DNA of 17,179 bases, from assembly GCA_030731175.1 (NCBI GenBank), contig JANQUM010000371.1, positions 1-17,179 of the forward strand. Direction: 5' to 3'. The translations under genes and the position numbers were made by a program. Under the pieces are notes generated by a model. The model was given only the letters and a program-made list of their open reading frames with translations, made no database searches and had not been told where the DNA came from. The first letter of the stretch is position 1. The number at the start of each line of letters is the position of its first letter. This DNA comes from Spirosomataceae bacterium. GTDB taxonomy: Bacteria > Bacteroidota > Bacteroidia > Cytophagales > Spirosomataceae. Shown here one piece after another: positions 1 through 6,834 of the stretch.

Positions 1-866
1 CCCGAAGCAACCGCCATATCCACAATTACAGCACCCGTTTTCATGGATTTTACCATATTTTCGGTTACTAAAACGGGGGCTTTTTTTCCGATTACCAAAG
101 CGGTAGTAATTACCAAGTCGGCATCTTTAATTTTATCTTCGATGAGCGTTTTTTGTTTTGCCAGAAAATCGGCGGAAACTTCTTTGGCGTAGCCGCCTTC
201 AACGGTTACGGCTTCTGCACCTTCGACGGTCAGGAAACGCCCGCCGAGCGATTCTACTTGTTCTTTTGTTTCGGGGCGAACGTCCGAAACCTCCACAACA
301 GCCCCAAGACGTTTTGCGGTGGCGATGGCTTGCAAACCCGCAACGCCTGCTCCAAATATCAGCACCTTAGATGGCGTAATTGTGCCGGCGGCGGTCATCA
401 TCAACGGAAATATTTTGCCAAGGGCATTTGCCCCAAGTAAAACGGTTTTATACCCCGCTAAATTTGCCTGAGAGCTCAGGGCATCCATTTTTTGTGCCCT
501 CGAAATACGAGGAACGGCATCCATCGAGAAAGACGTTATGTTTCTTTTCTTAAATATTTCTACAACTTCAGGAATTGTGTAGGCGTACAGAAAGGACATA
601 ACTACTGCCCCTTCTTTAATTTTTTGGGCTTCGTCGGTTGTTGGAGCGTTTACTTTTAAAATCACGTCGGATTGGTAAACCTCTGCCGCCGAAGCAACCG
701 AAACGCCAACGGCTTCGTACGCCGAATCAAGCATCGACGAGCCTTTGCCCGCTCCGCTTTCTACCGAAACTTCAAAGCCTTTTTTGATGAGTAACTTTGC
801 TACATCGGGCGTTAGAGCAACGCGAGACTCGTTGGCAAGGGATTCTTTTAAAACACCTATTTTCAT
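1..866 (-). CDS. pntA: NAD(P) transhydrogenase subunit alpha, N-terminal part (cut by window edge)
   Basis: This is the NAD(H)-binding subunit of the proton-translocating transhydrogenase, which couples the proton gradient to hydride transfer between NADH and NADP+ at the inner membrane. Translating from the ATG at 866 gives 288 complete codons with no stop before the window edge. It starts MKIGVLKES and has the alanine dehydrogenase/PNT N-terminal fold. The family stretch SMDAVPRISRAQKMDALSS lies at about 114-132. A Rossmann NAD-binding motif GAGVAG lies at 172-177, followed by SDVRPETKEQVESLGG at about 194-209. The reading reaches about residue 288, so the end of the NAD domain is missing. 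In many Bacteroidota the alpha subunit is split, with separate genes for the membrane segments; whether that holds here cannot be seen. The gene diverges from the exported-protein gene at 1159. Identity is secure. Confidence 0.93.
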   Translation of the reverse strand, partial: MKIGVLKESLANESRVALTPDVAKLLIKKGFEVSVESGAGKGSSMLDSAYEAVGVSVASAAEVYQSDVILKVNAPTTDEAQKIKEGAVVMSFLYAYTIPEVVEIFKKRNITSFSMDAVPRISRAQKMDALSSQANLAGYKTVLLGANALGKIFPLMMTAAGTITPSKVLIFGAGVAGLQAIATAKRLGAVVEVSDVRPETKEQVESLGGRFLTVEGAEAVTVEGGYAKEVSADFLAKQKTLIEDKIKDADLVITTALVIGKKAPVLVTENMVKSMKTGAVIVDMAVAS

Positions 867-899
867 TGTGGGAAATTTTAAAGTAATTGCTTAGTGGCG

Positions 900-911
900 G
901 AGAAGCTTCTC
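900..911. promoter_or_regulatory. 12-bp perfect palindrome upstream of pntA
   Basis: GAGAAGCTTCTC is a perfect inverted repeat without a spacer, 34 nt upstream of the pntA start codon. The position suits an operator, but no regulator is visible in the window, and a 12-mer palindrome can occur by chance. The surrounding intergenic region 867-1158 (292 bp) holds no credible gene. It must contain the pntA promoter, for which I see no clear -7 match. Confidence 0.25.
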
Positions 912-1047
912 TCGTAGAATAAAACGGGTCATAAAAAATTGAAGTTAGCATAAATGAATCGTTTGTTAATAATAAAGTTCGACGTAACTCAATAAATATT
1001 TTTTGACAAATCGAAACATGGCATTCGCAAAGCATTTGTAACACAAC

Positions 1048-1076
1048 TTTTAAAACCCGAACTATTCGTATATTTG
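1048..1076 (+). promoter_or_regulatory. Candidate Bacteroidota promoter for the exported-protein gene
   Basis: TATATTTG at 1069-1076 matches the Bacteroidota -7 consensus TAnnTTTG exactly. A TTTT at 1048-1051, 17 nt upstream, could act as an imperfect -33 element (consensus TTTG). Transcription would start near 1083, leaving a leader of about 75 nt with an A-rich stretch immediately before the ATG at 1159. The -7 match is seen directly; its use as a promoter is inferred. Confidence 0.4.
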
Positions 1077-1158
1077 TTGGGGAACAAAATATACGAAACA
1101 GGTATCACGCCAAGTTAATTAATTTGGGAAGCCGTCTGAATTTAAAATTTAAAAAAAA

Positions 1159-1902
1159 ATGAAAAAAGCCTACTTTATATACATTATGTGTTTTGGATTT
1201 ATAGCCGCTGATGCTCAGCGTATCATGCCGCAAGGGTGGATGGACTCCAATAACGTCAGCGACCGCAATATAAGCGTAGGCAGCAACAATATGTTGTTTG
1301 GCACTCGCCAAACCGATGTAGAGGGAGATTATTATTGGAACAAAGAATGGCAAACGGCAAACGTGTATTTTTACCAGCAAAAATACGTGGGCGACGGCGG
1401 TAAAATGGTAACGCTCGATAGCGTAAATAATATAGGTATACGTTTTGACATCTGGAATGACGTACTGGAGTTCAACGACGCAAGCGGCATCAAGACTATT
1501 CCTGCGAAGTACGTGAGTAATGTACTTACAAAAAATGAAGATAACTCGGTGAGCCAGTTTATAAACCCACGCGAGTTTGGGCAGACAGGCATAAAAGGAT
1601 TCTTTGAATTGCTATCAGCTGGTAAAAAAGGAGCTTTATTAGCGAGTAAAGAAATTATAAAACAAGCTCCTAATTACGTACCAGCGTTGGGAACGGGCAA
1701 TCAAAATGCTCAATTAGTAAAAAAGGATCATTTTTATTGGTTTTTAGACGGTAAATTAGAGGAAGTAAAAAGCACGAAAGATTTGATTGGGTTAATGGTT
1801 TCGGGTCAAAAAGAAGTAGAAACTTTTGCCAAGAAAAATAAATTGAAAGGAAAATCAAAAGAAGACCTTGCGGCAATCGCTGATTATTACAACCAATTAT
1901 AG
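1159..1902 (+). CDS. Exported protein of unknown function (widespread Bacteroidota type)
   Basis: This 247-aa protein has a short Sec signal peptide (MKKAYFIYIMCFGFIAADAQ, cleavage probably near residue 18-20). The rest has no membrane segment or cysteine lipobox, so it is probably periplasmic. Its pattern resembles a common but uncharacterised Bacteroidota family: a strand-rich N-terminal half containing IGIRFDIWNDVLEF (about 92-105), a middle FFELLSAGKKGALLASKE (about 147-164), and a lysine-rich helical tail ending KSKEDLAAIADYYNQL. I know no assigned function. The start is preceded by an A-rich leader typical of this phylum. It appears to be a single-gene unit, with its own candidate promoter (1048-1076) and a terminator at 1948-1975. 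The coding region is certain; the function is not known. Confidence 0.85.
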   Translation: MKKAYFIYIMCFGFIAADAQRIMPQGWMDSNNVSDRNISVGSNNMLFGTRQTDVEGDYYWNKEWQTANVYFYQQKYVGDGGKMVTLDSVNNIGIRFDIWNDVLEFNDASGIKTIPAKYVSNVLTKNEDNSVSQFINPREFGQTGIKGFFELLSAGKKGALLASKEIIKQAPNYVPALGTGNQNAQLVKKDHFYWFLDGKLEEVKSTKDLIGLMVSGQKEVETFAKKNKLKGKSKEDLAAIADYYNQL

Positions 1903-1947
1903 AAGCGGTTTCGTAAAAAATAGTAGATTTGTAGTTCATAGACTATC

Positions 1948-1975
1948 GCCCGTGCTTCATCAGTACGGGCATTTT
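1948..1975 (+). terminator. Rho-independent terminator between the exported-protein gene and argF'
   Basis: The arms 1948-1955 (GCCCGTGC) and 1963-1970 (GTACGGGC) pair over 8 bp with one G-T wobble around a 7-nt loop. They are followed by ATTTTT. It lies 45 nt past the stop of the preceding gene and 25 nt before the argF' start codon, so it would stop read-through into argF'. Confidence 0.75.
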
Positions 1976-2000
1976 TATAAATTTTCTGTCAAAAATTTAG

Positions 2001-2951
2001 ATGAAGCATTTTATTTCTCCCGCTGATGTAACTGACATCGCACAACTCGTAAAAGAAGCCGCTCAATTGAAAGCAAACCCCTACGCTTTTTCTGACTTGG
2101 GTAAAAACAAAACCATCGGGCTGCTATTTTTTAACTCAAGTTTACGCACTCGTTTGAGTACGCAAAAAGCGGCTACAAACCTTGGCATGAACGTCATTGT
2201 AATGAACGTTGATTCTGACGGCTGGCAACTTGAAATGAACGACGGCGTTATCATGGACGGCAACAAAGCCGAACACATCAAAGAAGCAGCGGCGGTTATT
2301 GGACAATACTGCGATATTATCGGCGTTCGGGCGTTTGCAAAGTTGAATAACCGAAAGAAAGATTATCAGGAAATGGTGATGGAGAAATTCAGAACCTACG
2401 CCGGAGTGCCAATTGTAAACCTCGAATCGGCGACTCGCCACCCGTGCCAGTCGCTTACAGATTTGCTGACAATTCAGGAATTAAAAACCGTTGAACGCCC
2501 GAAAATTGTGTTGACTTGGGCCCCGCACGTAAAAGCTTTGCCGCAAGCCGTGGCAAATTCTTTTGCTGAATGGGTTAACCTCACCGACTACGATTTTACG
2601 ATTGCTAACCCGGAAGGCTATAACCTCGCCCCTGAATTTGTGGGAAACGCAAAAGTTACGCATAATCAAAACGAAGCCTTTGCAAACGCTGATTTCATTT
2701 ACGCTAAAAATTGGTCTTCTTATGAACACTACGGCGAAGTTTTACCGGGAAATAAAGATTGGCAAATCACGCCCGAAAAAATGGCGTTGACAAATAACGC
2801 AAAATTCATGCATTGCTTACCCGTTCGGCGGGGATTAGTTGTTGCCGATGAAGTGCTGGATAGCTTGGCTTCCGTAGTTATTCAGCAAGCGGGAAATCGT
2901 GTTTGGGCGGCACAAGCGGCAATTAAGCGTGTTTTAGAAGAATTAGGATGA
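2001..2951 (+). CDS. argF': N-succinylornithine (or N-acetylornithine) carbamoyltransferase
   Basis: This 316-aa enzyme transfers the carbamoyl group of carbamoyl phosphate to an N-acylated ornithine in the acylated arginine pathway of Bacteroidota. The carbamoyl-phosphate loop is FNSSLRTRLS with S47-LRT-R51. HPCQ is at 147-150 and HCLPVRR at 271-277, with a further Arg at 300. The sequence closely resembles, from memory, the Bacteroides fragilis succinylornithine enzyme (shared FNSSLRTRLSTQKAA, NFADFIYAKNW-like and HCLPVRR segments). The residue known to decide substrate choice (Glu92 in the Xanthomonas acetylornithine enzyme, Pro90 in B. fragilis) is Ala90 here, in DGNKAEH. That points to succinylornithine. 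No other arg gene is in the window. The stop overlaps the start of the next gene (ATGA). Confidence 0.92.
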   Translation: MKHFISPADVTDIAQLVKEAAQLKANPYAFSDLGKNKTIGLLFFNSSLRTRLSTQKAATNLGMNVIVMNVDSDGWQLEMNDGVIMDGNKAEHIKEAAAVIGQYCDIIGVRAFAKLNNRKKDYQEMVMEKFRTYAGVPIVNLESATRHPCQSLTDLLTIQELKTVERPKIVLTWAPHVKALPQAVANSFAEWVNLTDYDFTIANPEGYNLAPEFVGNAKVTHNQNEAFANADFIYAKNWSSYEHYGEVLPGNKDWQITPEKMALTNNAKFMHCLPVRRGLVVADEVLDSLASVVIQQAGNRVWAAQAAIKRVLEELG

Positions 2952-3811
2952 AGTTGGGAATGGAAAAAATAAAATCAACGATTTTTAGCTTTCTGCTTTT
3001 ACAACTCTTCGCTGTTGGCTTAATTTCCTGCTCGGATAATTTGCCAAAAAAAACGTTTAGCCCCTTCCCTTTTGAGCCCAAAATCACACGAACTGCTGAC
3101 AGCCTATTCTTGGAATACGTAAACGAAGTAGCCTGCCCCGTTCAGCTTAAAATAAATACTAATTTCCCCGATCCTTCTTACAAGTACGCCACCCGAAACC
3201 CAATTATTGTTCCGGCATTTGGTGTTTTAAAACGTAAATTCAAGAAACCCGATTTAGTAGAAATCCCCGCAAAATATTTCTCATTTGCAGGTTCAGAAAT
3301 TGGCAATCCAGCGGAGGTAAGCATTGACACTTCCACTCGCTATGCTTATCCATTTCCCAGAAATAAGAGTTACAAAATAATTCAGGGCTATAACGGAAAT
3401 TTTTCGCACAAATCGGATTACTCACGCTATGCAGTTGACTTCGCTTTAGCAATTGGTGATACCGTTTGTGCCGCCCGTGATGGTATTGTAGTTGGCGTAG
3501 TTAAAGATTACAATATTGGAGGAAATGATCGTAAATACCGTGATTACGCAAATTTCATTACGCTTTATCACGCAGATGGCACATTCACGCAGTACGTTCA
3601 TTTAAAACAAAATGGGGCGTTTGTGGCAATTGGTGATACGGTAAAAACAAATCAACCGATTGGATTATCGGGTATGACTGGTTTTACTTCCATTCCCCAC
3701 CTGCATTTCAACGTTTTGAAACCCACATTTGATGGAGTGAAGAGTTTTCCCGTAAAATTTTTCCCGCTTGATGGGAAAGACTTGAAAACCGGAATGAAAG
3801 TACAGCATTAA
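2948..3811 (+). CDS. M23-family zinc metallopeptidase lipoprotein
   Basis: This is a predicted peptidoglycan-cleaving (or peptidoglycan-binding) LytM-type protein of 287 aa. The N-terminus is a lipoprotein signal with lipobox LISC (Cys28 from the first Met), so it should be anchored in an envelope membrane. The peptidase domain covers about 140-265. Predicted zinc ligands are H154 and D164 plus the second His of HLH (H253). H218 in YVHL and H251 complete the active site. The spacing H154-x9-D164 is longer than the classic HxxxD, as in the M23 variants that carry a YAVDF motif. All catalytic residues are present, so it is probably active. The start overlaps the argF' stop by 4 nt, which suggests coupled translation. 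A second ATG at 2960 would give a shorter signal peptide (Cys24) and is equally plausible. Confidence 0.88.
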   Translation: MKLGMEKIKSTIFSFLLLQLFAVGLISCSDNLPKKTFSPFPFEPKITRTADSLFLEYVNEVACPVQLKINTNFPDPSYKYATRNPIIVPAFGVLKRKFKKPDLVEIPAKYFSFAGSEIGNPAEVSIDTSTRYAYPFPRNKSYKIIQGYNGNFSHKSDYSRYAVDFALAIGDTVCAARDGIVVGVVKDYNIGGNDRKYRDYANFITLYHADGTFTQYVHLKQNGAFVAIGDTVKTNQPIGLSGMTGFTSIPHLHFNVLKPTFDGVKSFPVKFFPLDGKDLKTGMKVQH

Positions 3812-3815
3812 ACAA

Positions 3816-3853
3816 AAAAAGCTCCTTCCTAAATTATCAGGAAGGAGCTTTTT
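3816..3853. terminator. Strong bidirectional terminator
   Basis: The arms 3816-3830 and 3839-3853 form a perfect 15-bp stem (AAAAAGCTCCTTCCT and its complement) with an 8-nt loop. Reading gives a T-run on both strands. It sits between the convergent ends of the M23 gene (3811) and the FKBP operon (3876), so it can serve both. Confidence 0.9.
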
Positions 3854-3875
3854 GGTAGTTGTATTAAGAAAAGTG

Positions 3876-4742
3876 TTAACGCTTCGATAGAATTTCCAAC
3901 TCGAAAAGTAACGGAGAGTAAGGCAGAATAGAACCCGAACCATTTACGCCGTAGCCAATTGTAGATGGGAAAATAATCGTGGCTTTTTCGCCAACTTTCA
4001 TCTTTTTAATCCCTTCTTCAAATCCAGGAATGACAGAACTTGCCCCTAATGTAACGGTAATCTCACCAGAGTCAAAAGTAACATCATTTAGTAACGTACC
4101 CTTATATTTCAGAACCACCTGATTGCCATTTACTAATTCTGTACCACCCGAAACGACTGCTGTAGGAATAAACCGCAACCCCGTTGAGGTAACTTCTGCG
4201 TTGGTAATCCCTTTTTTAGAAATATACGCTTCTATTTGTTCGTTTTCGTCCCTAAAGCTTAGTATCTCAATATCAGCCTTTAGCACAGACCAAGCCGGAA
4301 TGTTGCCAGAAGATTGACCCAGAAAAGCCAGACTGGCCGGAATCAGAAACGTTCCTTTCTCGCCCTCTTTTAGCAAAGCAGTAGCTTCTAAAAAACCGGG
4401 GAAAATATATCCGGCGTAAAAACCGAAATCAAGGGGGTCGCCAACGAGGGCAGTGTCTATTATGCTCCCGTTTAAAAGCGTAAGTTTAAAATACGCTCGC
4501 ACTTCTTCGCCAAGTTCCACGGTTTTTCCCGTTGGATTTTTGGTGGTTATGTTGTAGTGCATAGCCGAAGCGGTTTTTGTGAAGCCACTCAGGTTATTGT
4601 TTTGCAGGTACGCTAAAATTGCCGCCTCGTTGTCTATAGTTGCCTTTTCTTCGTCAGTATCCAAAAACTCTTTGGTACACGCCGTTGAAAAAAGAGCCAA
4701 CACTACAAAAGACAAAAGAACGTTTTTCTTAAAATAATTCAT
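3876..4742 (-). CDS. FKBP-type peptidyl-prolyl isomerase lipoprotein (second of tandem pair)
   Basis: This 288-aa envelope protein has lipobox STAC (Cys22) and two FKBP-like domains. Domain 1 (about 65-163) is degenerate: it has IFPGF but lacks the FD pair and the AYG tyrosine. Domain 2 (about 185-286) is better kept: Y213, F223-D224, VIPGF at 237-241, GYG with Y264, and F280. Compared with human FKBP12, the pocket-floor Trp59 is Phe (F241) and the Phe46 position is Val (V230), so activity may be altered. The likely role is proline isomerisation or chaperoning of exported proteins; this is family inference. It begins 9 nt after the upstream FKBP gene and is the last gene of the nrnA operon, before the terminator at 3816-3853. 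Confidence 0.88.
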   Translation of the reverse strand: MNYFKKNVLLSFVVLALFSTACTKEFLDTDEEKATIDNEAAILAYLQNNNLSGFTKTASAMHYNITTKNPTGKTVELGEEVRAYFKLTLLNGSIIDTALVGDPLDFGFYAGYIFPGFLEATALLKEGEKGTFLIPASLAFLGQSSGNIPAWSVLKADIEILSFRDENEQIEAYISKKGITNAEVTSTGLRFIPTAVVSGGTELVNGNQVVLKYKGTLLNDVTFDSGEITVTLGASSVIPGFEEGIKKMKVGEKATIIFPSTIGYGVNGSGSILPYSPLLFELEILSKR

Positions 4743-4751
4743 TGCTAAAAT

Positions 4752-5603
4752 TTACTTTTTACTTACACTAACCAATTCCATCTCGAAACGCAGCGGCGAG
4801 AAAGGCTTGATAACTCCTCCGGCACCGTTTGCACCGTAAGCAAGGCTTGACGGGATTACAACAGTCCGCTTTTCGCCAGCCTTCATTGTCATTAACGTTT
4901 TTTCCCAACCCGGTATAACATAACCCATTCCGATTGGAAATTTAATCGGCTCGCCGCCAATTGAGCTGTCAAATTCTTCGCCGGTTAAAAGTGTACCTTT
5001 ATAATGTACTGTTACGGTATCTCCGGCACTTACCGTTGCCCCGCCACCAACTTTATTTATTACCGAGTAAATTCCTTCTTCGCTTTTGGTTGCTCCTGCG
5101 AGGCTGGCGGCTACGTAATCGTCAATGATTTTGCCTTCGCCTTTTTCTTTCTCTTCAATTTCTTTGGCAAATTGCTCGGTAGTTTTAATACTACGCATTT
5201 TCACAATGAAAAGTAAATCCGAACCTGCGGTAATGCCCGGAGGTAACGGCTGCTGTGCCCGAGAATATAATGAGTCAGCATTCACAAAAATGGTTGCACT
5301 ATCTCCTTCTGAAAGAAGATAAAGACCGTTTTCAAACGAACCTTTGAATGGCCCTTTGCGAAGAGCAATCTGAATTGGCTCGCCACTTTTATAAGTGTTT
5401 GTAATTTCTAACGTATCGTTGCTTTCGGCTTTGATAACGAGGTCAAACGTAACAATATCGCCGTCTTTTCCTTTAACTTCTGAGCTGCCAGCTTCGTGCA
5501 TTTGGTAGCGATCGCCGTCTTCGGTAGTAGTAACTTTAAATTGATTGCATGAAGCAAAAAGTGCTGCTCCCGCAACAATTAGTGTGATTGATTTAAGATT
5601 CAT
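4752..5603 (-). CDS. FKBP-type peptidyl-prolyl isomerase lipoprotein (first of tandem pair)
   Basis: This 283-aa lipoprotein (lipobox FASC, Cys19) has a complete C-terminal FKBP domain (about 185-280). The expected pocket residues are present: Y201, F211-D212, F222, V229-I230, W233, Y256 in AYG and F273. It should therefore be an active prolyl isomerase in the periplasm or at the outer-membrane inner face. The N-terminal half (about 45-140) has the pattern of a decayed second FKBP fold, and an acidic, Lys/Glu-rich helix (about 143-165) links the two. It lies 51 nt after nrnA and 9 nt before the second FKBP gene. Flavobacteria carry an FKBP lipoprotein (GldI) tied to gliding and, from memory, often near nrnA. 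Whether this is a GldI equivalent cannot be decided from sequence alone. Confidence 0.9.
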   Translation of the reverse strand: MNLKSITLIVAGAALFASCNQFKVTTTEDGDRYQMHEAGSSEVKGKDGDIVTFDLVIKAESNDTLEITNTYKSGEPIQIALRKGPFKGSFENGLYLLSEGDSATIFVNADSLYSRAQQPLPPGITAGSDLLFIVKMRSIKTTEQFAKEIEEKEKGEGKIIDDYVAASLAGATKSEEGIYSVINKVGGGATVSAGDTVTVHYKGTLLTGEEFDSSIGGEPIKFPIGMGYVIPGWEKTLMTMKAGEKRTVVIPSSLAYGANGAGGVIKPFSPLRFEMELVSVSKK

Positions 5604-5654
5604 TGAGTTATTAATTGTAATATAATTTATTGTTTGAAAATGAGATTTGGAATA

Positions 5655-6695
5655 TTAAGGTTGAGCCAATAAATCGGCTTTTTGACTTGGTAATAGTTTT
5701 AAGAATTTCTTCACAGTTTTGTCGAGTGGCTGGTAAGAACGCCCTCCGGCGGCATTGTGGTGTCCGCCTCCGTCAAAATTTTCACGGGAAAAATTACTGA
5801 CCGAAAAATTATCCACCGAACGGAAGCTGATTTTTATCAATTCTTCACGTTCCACAAAAATAGCTGACATTACTACTCCCGCTATTGAAAGCCCGTAATT
5901 TACAATTCCTTCGGTGTCGCCGTTTTTTGAATTAAATTGTTCGAGTTCTTCTTTCGTAAAACTAAAATACGCTACCCGGTATTCGGGCAAATGAATTAAT
6001 TTTTGATTCAAGGCGTAGCCTAAAAAACGAAGGCGGTCAACGGCGTTGGTGTCAAATAACTTTCGATGCACCAAGCTATTTTTAACGCCTTTGGCAATCA
6101 GTTCGCCCGCTACTCGATGCACATCTGGCGTAGTGGCAGGAAACCGGAACGACCCCGTGTCTGTAACTAATCCGGCGTAAAGGCACGTTGCACCTTCGGC
6201 ACTAAGTGCGTCTGTTCCGAGGGTTTGTTCGAGCATTAAATAAATCAACTCGCAGGTGGCGGCGGCTTGTTCGTTCCAAAAAACGAAATCGGCAAAATCT
6301 TCGGGTTGTTGGTGATGATCTACCAGCACTTTCACGGCGGTACTTTTTCGTACTTCGCCTTCCATTTCTTTGATTCTGTTCAGCACCGAAAAATCAAGGC
6401 AAAAAATTACCTCGGCTTCGGCAATTAATTGCGTTGCCTTTTCCCGGTCATTTCCCTCAAAAACGGTGATATTTTCCTGCAACGGCATCCAACGCAAAAA
6501 GTCGGGATAATCTGTTGGCGGAACAACCGCAACTTCGTGCCCGAGTTTTATGAGTACATCCGCAAGACCAAGCGAAGAGCCGAGTGCATCGCCGTCTGGG
6601 TTTAAATGCGTTGTAATAACTACTTTCTTTTTTGAAGAAAGTAAGTCTAAGAAATCCTGTTTTTTGTTTGCTTCGTCTGTAAAATATTGCCGCAT
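5655..6695 (-). CDS. nrnA: DHH/DHHA1 phosphoesterase, NrnA-type oligoribonuclease / pAp phosphatase
   Basis: This 346-aa cytoplasmic, metal-dependent phosphoesterase degrades short oligoribonucleotides. In characterised NrnA homologues it also dephosphorylates 3'-phosphoadenosine 5'-phosphate (pAp). The DHH domain motifs are in order: H30-x-NPDGDALGS (31-40), D101 in CLDFS, the D126-H127-H128 signature, and D179 in VTDTGSFRF. The C-terminal DHHA1 domain carries DGGGHHNAAGG (308-318), which binds substrate. Length and motif order fit full-length NrnA, with no CBS or membrane domains that would suggest a GdpP or GGDEF-fused relative. It is the first gene of the operon with the two FKBP lipoproteins and diverges from ndk. 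Oligonucleotide and pAp activities are assigned by family, and the c-di-AMP-derived pApA reaction is possible. Confidence 0.92.
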   Translation of the reverse strand: MRQYFTDEANKKQDFLDLLSSKKKVVITTHLNPDGDALGSSLGLADVLIKLGHEVAVVPPTDYPDFLRWMPLQENITVFEGNDREKATQLIAEAEVIFCLDFSVLNRIKEMEGEVRKSTAVKVLVDHHQQPEDFADFVFWNEQAAATCELIYLMLEQTLGTDALSAEGATCLYAGLVTDTGSFRFPATTPDVHRVAGELIAKGVKNSLVHRKLFDTNAVDRLRFLGYALNQKLIHLPEYRVAYFSFTKEELEQFNSKNGDTEGIVNYGLSIAGVVMSAIFVEREELIKISFRSVDNFSVSNFSRENFDGGGHHNAAGGRSYQPLDKTVKKFLKLLPSQKADLLAQP

Positions 6696-6721
6696 TAACC
6701 CGTCGAATTCGATTCAGGGGG

Positions 6722-6751
6722 CAAATGTACGAAGGTATTTCGGTAAACAGA
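6722..6751 (-). promoter_or_regulatory. Candidate promoter of the nrnA-FKBP operon
   Basis: On the minus strand TACATTTG (6729 to 6722) matches TAnnTTTG exactly. TCTG at 6751-6748, 18 nt upstream, may be a -33 element with one mismatch. The predicted start lies within about 25 nt of the nrnA ATG at 6695, giving a short leader. Because both boxes have plausible spacing, this is one of the better promoter calls in the window. Confidence 0.55.
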
Positions 6752-6773
6752 CTGATTTACACGGCATAATCAC

Positions 6774-6781
6774 TATTTTTG
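6774..6781 (+). promoter_or_regulatory. Candidate -7 element of ndk
   Basis: TATTTTTG matches the Bacteroidota -7 consensus TAnnTTTG and lies 53 nt before the ndk ATG. The upstream -33 partner is poor: TTTA at 6756-6759 is only 14 nt away. Transcription would start near 6788. This region and the nrnA promoter lie back to back in a 139-bp gap. Confidence 0.4.
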
Positions 6782-6834
6782 CGGCGTTTTTTAGAGAAAA
6801 ATTATACTGTTAAATTACTAAATAGAAAGAAATT

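Noticed and set aside
153..440. Plus-strand open frames of 95 and 70 aa opposite pntA
   Set aside because: They lie entirely antisense to the well-conserved transhydrogenase reading, with no signal peptide or recognisable domain.
772..1044. Minus-strand 90-aa open frame spanning the pntA start and leader
   Set aside because: It overlaps the first codons of pntA in another frame and shows no coding character; the rest lies in promoter DNA.
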